Source: Rhodospirillaceae bacterium (GTDB taxonomy: Bacteria > Pseudomonadota > Alphaproteobacteria > Dongiales > Dongiaceae). From it: a stretch of DNA of 18,855 bases. Of the stretch, positions 8,931 through 15,900 are shown piece after piece. The notes under the pieces were generated by a model that worked only from the letters and a program-made list of their open reading frames with translations, was not told the DNA's origin and searched no databases. Positions within the stretch are counted from its first letter, which is position 1; each line of letters starts with the position of its first letter. The DNA is taken from contig JAEUKU010000150.1 in the NCBI GenBank assembly GCA_016794075.1, positions 1 through 18,855 of the forward strand. Reading direction: 5' to 3'. Position numbers and translations under genes: made by a program.

Positions 8931-8951
8931 TTACCCACAGGTTCATCCACA
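8931..8951 (+). promoter_or_regulatory. Pair of DnaA-box-like 9-mers
   Basis: TTACCCACA (8931-8939) and TCATCCACA (8943-8951) each differ by one base from the DnaA box TTATCCACA. They are in the same orientation, 12 bases apart, and each is followed by GG. They sit about 200 bases upstream of ctrA, next to a CtrA box. This could mean DnaA control of ctrA or fliI. Binding is inferred from similarity only. Confidence 0.4.
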
Positions 8952-9154
8952 GGCCGGAAACCACTCGGTCTGGCCAGCCGCCCCCTGAACGGGTGCCAGG
9001 CGCCCTCCGGAGGGGCCGGCTGTTGGCTGAGGTCAAACGTCAAAAATCGAAGAAATCTGCGGATTTCCGAGAACATTGCTTTACAGCGCGGCATTTAGAT
9101 GGTTAAGATTCATCAGTATTAATGCTCGTCAAGCCATCACGAGGAGCTGGGGCC

Positions 9155-9877
9155 ATGCGAGTATTGCTGGTCGAAGATGACGCCAATACGGCTCAGAGCA
9201 TCGAGCTGATCCTGAAGTCGGAAGGATACATCGTCGATACGACCGATCTCGGCGAAGACGGCCTCGAGATCGGGAAACTCTACGATTACGACATCATCAT
9301 TCTTGATCTGATGTTGCCGGACATTGATGGCTACGAGGTGCTGCGGCGCCTCAGGTCCTCGCGCGTCAACACGCCGATCCTGATTCTCTCTGGCCTGTCC
9401 GAGCTCGACAACAAGATCAAGGGCCTCGGCTTCGGCGCCGACGACTACCTGACCAAGCCGTTCGACCGGCGCGAGTTGCTGGCCCGCATCCAGGCCATCG
9501 TCCGCCGCTCCAAGGGCCATTCGGAATCGATCATCAAGACCGGCAAGCTGACGGTCAACCTCGATACTCGCACCGTCGAGGTGGAAAGCCAGCCGCTGCA
9601 CCTGACCGGCAAAGAATACGGCATCCTCGAACTGCTCTCGCTGCGCAAGGGCACCACGCTGACCAAGGAGATGTTCCTCAATCATCTCTATGGCGGCATG
9701 GACGAGCCGGAGCTGAAGATCATCGACGTCTTCGTCTGCAAGCTGCGCAAGAAGCTCAGCAACGCCACCGGCGGCGAGAACTATATCGAGACGGTGTGGG
9801 GCCGCGGTTATGTGCTGCGCGACCCGGAAGAAGCCCGCACCGGCGCGCCGAAGAAGGCCGAGGGCGCCAGCGCCTGA
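9155..9877 (+). CDS. ctrA: Cell-cycle response regulator CtrA
   Basis: CtrA is the OmpR-type master regulator of alphaproteobacterial cell cycle and motility genes, phosphorylated through CckA and ChpT. The 240-residue product has the receiver domain (MRVLLVEDD start, phospho-acceptor D51 in DIIILDLMLPDIDGY, S79, K101). The C-terminal winged helix is highly conserved (LTGKEYGILELLSLRKGTTL, then FVCKLRKKLSNATGGENYI). The ATG at 9155 is chosen because GAGGAG lies 8 bases upstream and the protein then begins exactly at the family start; an in-frame ATG at 9122 would add 11 non-conserved residues. The tail ends GASA rather than the Ala-Ala degron of Caulobacter CtrA. The gene is divergent from fliI and convergent with the che operon. 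Confidence 0.97.
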   Translation: MRVLLVEDDANTAQSIELILKSEGYIVDTTDLGEDGLEIGKLYDYDIIILDLMLPDIDGYEVLRRLRSSRVNTPILILSGLSELDNKIKGLGFGADDYLTKPFDRRELLARIQAIVRRSKGHSESIIKTGKLTVNLDTRTVEVESQPLHLTGKEYGILELLSLRKGTTLTKEMFLNHLYGGMDEPELKIIDVFVCKLRKKLSNATGGENYIETVWGRGYVLRDPEEARTGAPKKAEGASA

Positions 9878-9903
9878 GCGCCGCCCTCCTCCGCCGAAAC
9901 GAC

Positions 9904-9931
9904 AAACGCGCGCCCCGGGGCGCGCGTTTTG
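9904..9931 (+). terminator. Bidirectional rho-independent terminator (first of two)
   Basis: A perfect 26-base palindrome with 13-base arms (9904-9916 and 9917-9929) is flanked by AAA on the left and TTTT on the right. The T run ends at 9930. It begins 26 bases after the ctrA stop and can act in both directions, so it also serves the converging che operon. Confidence 0.8.
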
Positions 9932-9947
9932 CTTTTGGACCTTGCCG

Positions 9948-9974
9948 CGCGCGCCGGGGCGCGCGTTTTGTTTT
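9948..9974 (+). terminator. Rho-independent terminator (second of two, + strand)
   Basis: The arms CGCGCGCC (9948-9955) and GGCGCGCG (9958-9965) are followed by TTTTGTTTT (9966-9974). Its 3' half nearly repeats the first terminator (CCGGGGCGCGCGTTTTG in both), so the pair looks like a local duplication. The orientation fits ctrA transcripts. Confidence 0.75.
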
Positions 9975-9996
9975 CGGGCTGCTTTTGCGGCTGGAT

Positions 9997-10860
9997 CTAG
10001 CGCTGCGCGCCGGCCGCGGCGGCAATCGGCATGGCCGCGGGCTTGGCGCTGCCCGCGACGCAATAGACGCCGCGCTGGCCGGGCACCATCTGGAAGCGAT
10101 CGGTGATGCCGAGCACCGTCTCCGCGCCGCCGAGGAACAGGAAGCCGTCATCCGGCATCAGCTTGGCGACCGAGTTCAGCACCCGGCCCTTGGTCGGCTG
10201 GTCGAAATAGATCAGCACGTTGCGGCAGAACACGACGTCGAAGCGGCCGAGCACCATCGGGTCGTGCAACAGGTTGAACTCGCGGTACTGCACCATCGAG
10301 CGGATTTTCGCGTTGATCTGCCAGCGGTCGCCGACCTGGGTGAAATACTTCACCAGCATGGTGATCGGCAGGCCGCGCTGCACCTCGAACTGCGAATACA
10401 TGCCCTCCTTCGCGCGGCTGAGGATCTCGGTGGAGAGGTCGGTGCCGACGATCTCGATACGCCAACCGGCCAGCTGCGCCGACATCTCGGAGAGGATCAT
10501 CGCCAGCGAGTAGGCCTCCTGGCCGCTGGAGCAGGCCGCGCTCCAGATGCGGATGGTCTTGCTGGTCGCACGCCCTTTCAGCATCGCCGGCAGGACCAGC
10601 GCCTTGAACTGGTCGAACGGCTTGGTGTCGCGGAAGAAGAACGATTCGTTGGTCGTCATCGCCTCGACGACGTCCTTGATCACCGCCTCGTCCATCTTGG
10701 TCCGAATGACGCGGACCAGGTCGTCAAAGGTCGCCAGCTTCCACTTGCGCGCGACCGGCAACAGGCGGCTCTCGAGCAGATAGGCCTTGTCGTTGGTGAG
10801 GACGAGGCCGGAACGCTCGCGCAGGATCTGGCAGATGAACTCGAAGTCGGTCACGGTCAT
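9997..10860 (-). CDS. cheR: Chemotaxis protein methyltransferase CheR
   Basis: CheR transfers methyl groups from S-adenosylmethionine to receptor glutamates, the forward step of chemotactic adaptation. The 287-residue product has the N-terminal helical domain, the family motif NESFFFRD (71-78), the SAM-binding WSAACSSGQEAYSLAM (106-121), GTDLSTEIL (139-147) and FCRNVLIYF (211-219). The ATG at 10860 is chosen because it overlaps the cheB stop as ATGA and starts the conserved sequence. A longer in-frame opening upstream lies inside cheB and is non-conserved. It is the last gene of the che operon. There is no pentapeptide-like receptor tether at its Ala-rich C-terminus. Confidence 0.96.
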   Translation of the reverse strand: MTVTDFEFICQILRERSGLVLTNDKAYLLESRLLPVARKWKLATFDDLVRVIRTKMDEAVIKDVVEAMTTNESFFFRDTKPFDQFKALVLPAMLKGRATSKTIRIWSAACSSGQEAYSLAMILSEMSAQLAGWRIEIVGTDLSTEILSRAKEGMYSQFEVQRGLPITMLVKYFTQVGDRWQINAKIRSMVQYREFNLLHDPMVLGRFDVVFCRNVLIYFDQPTKGRVLNSVAKLMPDDGFLFLGGAETVLGITDRFQMVPGQRGVYCVAGSAKPAAMPIAAAAGAQR

Positions 10861-12011
10861 GCTGCCATCCTCGAGATCGTCTTGCGCAGGAAGGGGCCGA
10901 TGTCGGAGAGCGGCAGCACGGCGCTGCACAGCCCCGCCGAGGTTACCGCTCCGGGCATGCCCCAGACCACGCTGGTCGCCTCGTCCTGGGCGGCGACCAC
11001 GCCGCCGGCCTCGACGATCTCCTTCGAGCCCCTGGCGCCGTCCTGGCCCATGCCGGTCAGCATCATGACCATGACCTTGCCGTTATAGGCCTTGGCGAGC
11101 GAGCGCAGCATCGGGTCTACCGCCGGCCGGCAGAAGTTCTCCGGCGGGTTCTTGTCGAGATGCAGCACCTTGCGGCCGCCCTCGACCGCGACGGTCATGT
11201 GGAAGTCGCCCGGCGCCACGTAGATGCGCCCCGGCGCCACCGGCTCGCCGTCCTTGGCTTCGGCGGCGGGCATGCCGCTCGCCTGCGCCAGGTGCTCGGC
11301 CAGGATGGTGGTGAAGGTCGCCGGCATATGCTGGGTCACGAAGACCGGCATGTTGGTGACCTTGCCCAGCATCTGGAAGACCTTGAACAACGCCTGCGGG
11401 CCGCCGGTCGAGGACCCGATCGCCAGGCAGTCGGGCCGGAACAAGGTCGGCATGTCGCGCAGCTTGATCGGGCCGGTCGAATAGAGCCGCTTCAGCGCCG
11501 AGCCCTGGTGCACCGGGGCCGGAGCCCCGCTCGCGCGACGGCGGCGCCCGGCGGAGCCCCAGTTCTTCACCTTGGAGATCAGGTCGCGCTTGAAGCCCTC
11601 GGCCGAGTTGATCTCGCCGGTCGAGGTCGGCTTCGGCACGTAGTCCACCGCGCCGCGCGAAATCGCCTTCATGCTGATCGAGGCGCCCTTCAGCGTCAGG
11701 GTCGAGGCCATGATCACCTGCACGCCCGGCCGCGCCGCGATGATCTGCGGCAACGCGGTCATGCCGTCCATCACCGGCATCTCGATGTCGAGCACGACGA
11801 CATCGACCTCGGTCTTCGCGATCTCGTCGATCGCCGCCTTGCCGTTGCTGGCCGTGGCGACGACCTTGATGCCCGGGTCGGAATCCAGCGTTCGCGTGAG
11901 CAGGCCGCGGATGACGTGCGAATCGTCGACTACCAGCACCCGGATCGGCGCAGCCGTGCTGCTGCTGCCGCTGGCCGCGAACTTGCGCACTCCGAGTTCC
12001 GCCACGCCCAT
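10857..12011 (-). CDS. cheB: Chemotaxis protein-glutamate methylesterase CheB
   Basis: CheB removes receptor methyl groups, and deamidates, when phosphorylated by CheA, opposing CheR. The 384-residue product has a receiver domain (VLVVDDS, phospho-acceptor D75 in VVVLDIEMP, K128) and a basic linker. The methylesterase domain carries the catalytic triad S201 (GSSTGG), H228 (TQHMP) and D324 (GMGQDGA). The start is slightly uncertain: GGGAG directly abuts the ATG at 12011 with no spacer. The in-frame GTG two codons later (12003-12005) would have a normal 6-base spacing, giving 382 residues. It follows cheY by 14 bases and overlaps cheR by 4. Confidence 0.96.
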   Translation of the reverse strand: MGVAELGVRKFAASGSSSTAAPIRVLVVDDSHVIRGLLTRTLDSDPGIKVVATASNGKAAIDEIAKTEVDVVVLDIEMPVMDGMTALPQIIAARPGVQVIMASTLTLKGASISMKAISRGAVDYVPKPTSTGEINSAEGFKRDLISKVKNWGSAGRRRRASGAPAPVHQGSALKRLYSTGPIKLRDMPTLFRPDCLAIGSSTGGPQALFKVFQMLGKVTNMPVFVTQHMPATFTTILAEHLAQASGMPAAEAKDGEPVAPGRIYVAPGDFHMTVAVEGGRKVLHLDKNPPENFCRPAVDPMLRSLAKAYNGKVMVMMLTGMGQDGARGSKEIVEAGGVVAAQDEATSVVWGMPGAVTSAGLCSAVLPLSDIGPFLRKTISRMAA

Positions 12012-12025
12012 CTCCCGTACTCTGC

Positions 12026-12391
12026 TCAGAGCAGCCCGACCTGGCTGAACTTCGACTCGATGATCTCGCTGTCGAACGGCTTCATGATGTATTCGTTGGC
12101 GCCGGCGCCGATCGCCTCCTGGATGTGGGCGATGTCGTTCTCCGTCGTGCAGAAGACGACGACCGGCGTCTGGCCGCCGTCCGACTTGCGCAGCACGCGG
12201 AGGAACTCGATGCCGCTCATCACCGGCATGTTCCAGTCCAGCAGGATCACGTCCGGCATGCGCTTCAGGCACGCATCCATGGCGATCTTGCCGTTCTCCG
12301 CCTCTTCGATATCGAAATTGAGCCCTTCCAGGATCTTGCGTGCGACCATGCGCACGACCTTGGAATCGTCAACCACCAGACAGGACTTCAT
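12026..12391 (-). CDS. cheY: Chemotaxis response regulator CheY
   Basis: This is a single-domain receiver that carries the phosphoryl signal from CheA to the flagellar motor switch. The 121-residue product shows the acidic pair D8/D9, phospho-acceptor D52 (VILLDWNMP), T82 in FCTTEND and K104 in MKPF. The TTEND and MKPF stretches are typical of alphaproteobacterial CheY from che operons rather than of orphan receivers. GGAG lies 7 bases before the ATG. It sits between cheW (60-base gap) and cheB. A second receiver domain exists at the C-terminus of CheA and may compete for phosphate. Confidence 0.95.
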   Translation of the reverse strand: MKSCLVVDDSKVVRMVARKILEGLNFDIEEAENGKIAMDACLKRMPDVILLDWNMPVMSGIEFLRVLRKSDGGQTPVVVFCTTENDIAHIQEAIGAGANEYIMKPFDSEIIESKFSQVGLL

Positions 12392-12451
12392 CGCCCGGCT
12401 CCGTCCTCAGAACGCTTGTCCCAGCCCATCTTGCCCCCGCGTCCGAGCCGC

Positions 12452-12946
12452 CTAGGCGGCGTCCTTGTGGCTGCCGAAATTCAGCAGCGAGCCGACCGAC
12501 AGAACCACCAGCAGCGAGCCGTTCAGGCGGTAGATGCCGTCCGAGAACTCGCGCAGGCGCGCGTTGAGCGTCGGCGGATTGCGCTGATAGTCCTTCATGT
12601 TCAGGCTCAGCACCTCGCCGACGGTGTCGACCAGCAGGCTGTAGAGCTCGCCGTCATGCTCGACGACGACCGACATCGGCGGCTTGCCGTCTTCCTTCTT
12701 CGGCATGTTCAGGCGCAGGCGCACGTCGATCGCGGTGACGATGCGGCCGCGCAGGTTGAGCGAGCCCGCGACCTCCGGCGGCGCCAGCGGCACGCGCGTG
12801 ATCTGCTGCGAGCCGAGCACGTCCTGGACGTTCAGCACTGGAATGCCGAACATCTGGTCGCCGATCGACATCGTCACATAGTCGCGATGGTCCTCGGAGC
12901 CGATGGCAACGGCGCCCTCGGCCGGGTTTGCAGCATTCGCACTCAT
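12452..12946 (-). CDS. cheW: Chemotaxis coupling protein CheW
   Basis: CheW couples chemoreceptors to CheA in the signalling array. The 164-residue product is a single CheW domain of SH3-like fold with typical segments (YVTMSIGDQMFGIPVLNVQD, GSLNLRGRIVTAIDVRLRL, LVDTVGEVLSL). A short 20-residue N-terminal extension precedes it. Its ATG overlaps the cheA stop (ATGA at 12943-12946), with AGAGG 7 bases upstream inside cheA, so it is translationally coupled to the kinase. Confidence 0.95.
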   Translation of the reverse strand: MSANAANPAEGAVAIGSEDHRDYVTMSIGDQMFGIPVLNVQDVLGSQQITRVPLAPPEVAGSLNLRGRIVTAIDVRLRLNMPKKEDGKPPMSVVVEHDGELYSLLVDTVGEVLSLNMKDYQRNPPTLNARLREFSDGIYRLNGSLLVVLSVGSLLNFGSHKDAA

Positions 12947-15900
12947 GCGGCGCCTCTCATTTCAGTCAAGGTGGAATTCAGCGTGTGGACCAGGCCGTCG
13001 CGGTCGTATTTCGCGACGTAGTCGTCGAAGCCGACGTCGCGGCCCTTCTCCAGGTCGCGCGGCGACGCGCGCGAGGAGAGCGCGACGATCGGGATGTTCT
13101 GCCAGCGGCCCTGACGCTTGACCGCCTCGCAGAACTCGAAGCCGGACATGCCGGGCATCTCGATGTCGCTGACGATGATGTCGAACTCGTCGCCCGCCTC
13201 GCACAGCGCCAGCGCCTTGTCCGGGCTCTCGACGGCGGTGACGGCGAAGCCCGCCGCGGAGAGCTGCGGCGCCAGCAGGTTGCGGAAGAACGCACTGTCG
13301 TCGACCAGCAGCAGGCGCTTCTGGCCGCCGACATTGCGGTCGCGCTCCTGCGAGCCGAACCAGTCGGCGAAGGCCTGGCGCAGGAAGTAGCCGGTGTCGA
13401 TGATCTCGGTCGCCTGGCCCGCCACGACGGCGCTGCCGATGCGACCGGGGATCTCGGCGCCCAGCTCGACGTTGAGCTTGGCCTCGACGATGTCGACGAT
13501 CTGGTCGACCATCAAGCCCATCGAATGGTCGCCGTCCTGGAATACCAGGACCGGCTGGCGCGCGCCCTCGGCCGCCAGCTCCTGGCTGTGGTCCATGGTG
13601 ATCAGCGGCATCAGCTGGCCGCGATACTGCACCACCCAGCGGCCGTTCGACTGCTCGATCGTCTTGCGCTCGATCTCCTCGAGGCGGGCGACGAGCGCCA
13701 GCGGCACCGCCTTCGGCGAACCGTCGCCGGCGCGGAACAGCAGCAGCGGCACCTTCTCCTCGCTCTGTCCGCGCGACTTCGCCGCCATCTGCTCGGCCGA
13801 CTGGCCGTCGGAGACGCCCATCTGGCCGCTATGCGAGGCGATGCCGTTGGGATCGAGAATCATGATCACCGAGCCGTCGCCGAGAATGGTGTTGCCCGAG
13901 AACATCTCGATGTCGCGCAGGATCGGCGCGACCGGCTTCACCACGATTTCCTCGGTGTCGAACACCCGGTCGACCATGATGCCGAAGCTGTAGGTGCCGA
14001 CCTGGGCGACGACGATGAAGGTGTCGTCCTCGGAGCCCTGCTGGCCACCGTCGAGCTTCAGCAGGTTCCTGAGCGAGACCAGCGGCAGCAGGCGGTTGCG
14101 CAGGCGCAGCACCGGCGTGTCCTTGATCCGCTCGACCCGCAGGTCGCCGGTGGAGGTGGCACGCACCAGCTCGACCACGCTGATCTGCGGGATCGCAAAG
14201 CGCTCCTGCGCGCATTCGACGATCAGCGCGGAGACGATCGCCAGGGTCAGCGGGATCTTGATGACGAAGGTGCTGCCCTTGCCCTGGGTCGAGCGCATCT
14301 CGACGGTGCCGCCGATCTTCTCGATGTTGGTGCGGACCACGTCCATGCCAACGCCGCGGCCGGAGACGCTGGTCACCTTGGCGGCGGTGGAGAAGCCGGC
14401 CTTGAAGATGTATTGCTGGATCTGCTGCTCGCTCATCTGCTCCAGTTCGGATTCAGTGGCGAGGCCGTTCTGCAGGATCTTGGCCTTGATCTTCTCGAGC
14501 GGGAGGCCGCGGCCGTCATCGCTGATCTCGATGATGATGTGGCCGCCCTCGTGATAGGCGTTGAGGGTGATCTTGCCGGTTTCCGGCTTGCCCGCCTTGC
14601 GGCGCTCCTCCGGGCCCTCGAGGCCGTGGTCGCCGGAATTGCGCACCATGTGGGTGAGCGGGTCCTTGATCATCTCGAGGACCTGGCGGTCGAGCTCGGT
14701 ATCCTGGCCGATCATGACCAGGTCGATCTTCTTCTTCAGTTCGTGGCTGAGGTCGCGAACCAGGCGCGGCAGCTTCGACCAGGCATTGCCGATCGGCTGC
14801 ATGCGCGTCTTCATGACGCCTTCCTGCAGCTCGGAGGTGACGTGGTTCAGGCGCTGCAGCGGGGCGGCGAACTCGCTGTCCTTCTGCTTGCGCAGGATCT
14901 GCAGCACCTGGTTGCGGGTAAGCACCAGCTCGCTCACCATCGTCATCAGGTTCTCGAGCAGCTCCACGTTGACGCGGATGCTCTGGTTGGCGACGGCGCT
15001 GTCCTTGGCCTCGCCGCCCTCGCTCTTGGCTTCCGCCTTTGCGGGCGCCTTCGCCGGCTTTGCCGGCGCCGGTTCCGCTTCGACTTCGATTGGTGTCTCC
15101 ACCGGCGTCTCCACTGCAACCTGTTCCGAAACCTGCTGCTCGGCCGCCTGCATCGCGGCGGCGCTGGTCGGGCTCGACCCGCCTTCGGCGCGGCCCATGA
15201 CCTCGTCGCGGCTGGCGAAGATGATCGCCATGACCATCGCGGCCAGATGCGCCGGCACCTCGAGCGCGTTCAGCGCCGCCTGCAGGTGGCCGGCGAAGGC
15301 GTCGAAATGCTCGTCGGCCATGCCGCGCGCCACCGCGCCGGCATGCGGCTTGTTCAAGTCGACCTTGCCGAAGCCGTCCGGGCCGCCGCAGATCTTCGCC
15401 AGGTAGTCGCGCATGCGGCCCTGGATGTGATCGATGCTGGCGCCCGCGAAGAACGGCTTCAGGCGCAGATCGCCCATGATGCGGCCGAACATGACCTCGA
15501 CCACCGCGTCGATGGTGCCCATGCCGCCGACCTGTTCGTAGATCGAGGGGCCGCCGGCCTTGGCCGGCTTGGCCGCCGGCGCTGCCGCGACCGGTGCGGG
15601 TGCTGCCGCGGCCGGCGCGGGTGCCGCCTTCGGCTTCGGGGCTGCCGCCGGAGCGGCGCCACCTTCGGCCGTTTCGTTCAGGCGGCGGATGAGTTCGGAA
15701 TCGTCGCCGTCGGGCTCACTGCCTGTGGCCTCGAGATCGCCCATGATGCTGCGGATCCGATCGAGGCATTCGAGCACGGCGGAGATCGCTTCCGGCGACG
15801 CCACCATCTCGCCCTCGCGCAGCTTGCCGAGGATGTTCTCGCCGGCATGCGCCACCGCTTCGAGACGCGGCAGGCCGAGGAAGCCGCAGGTGCCCTTCAC

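Larger units (their letters stand above)
8834..9154. promoter_or_regulatory. Divergent fliI / ctrA intergenic regulatory region
   Basis: This 321-base stretch between two divergent genes carries no credible ORF. From left to right it holds a CtrA box (8866-8881) with an extra TTAA at 8884-8887. Next comes a short AT-richer run (8901-8932), then two DnaA-box-like 9-mers (8931-8951) and a perfect 12-bp palindrome CCCTCCGGAGGG at 9003-9014. A GATTC (GANTC, the CcrM methylation sequence) lies at 9107-9111 among TTAA tetramers at 9103 and 9119. The ctrA ribosome site GAGGAG is at 9141-9146. No promoter hexamers could be assigned with confidence. Confidence 0.7.

Noticed and set aside
8866..8951. 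Chromosome replication origin suggested by a CtrA box plus DnaA-like boxes
   Set aside because: Only two imperfect DnaA-like sites, no long AT-rich unwinding region, and none of the usual origin neighbours (hemE, parAB, dnaA). A gene-regulatory role is simpler.
9122..9154. Upstream in-frame ATG as the ctrA start (11 extra residues)
   Set aside because: No ribosome site before 9122, non-conserved residues, and a GAGGAG placed 8 bases before the ATG at 9155.
15193..15546. The globin segment being an assembly or cloning join rather than a true fusion
   Set aside because: The frame runs through both Ala/Pro-rich linkers without a break, base composition and codon use match the flanks, and the domain is complete and flanked by linkers as in natural modular kinases.
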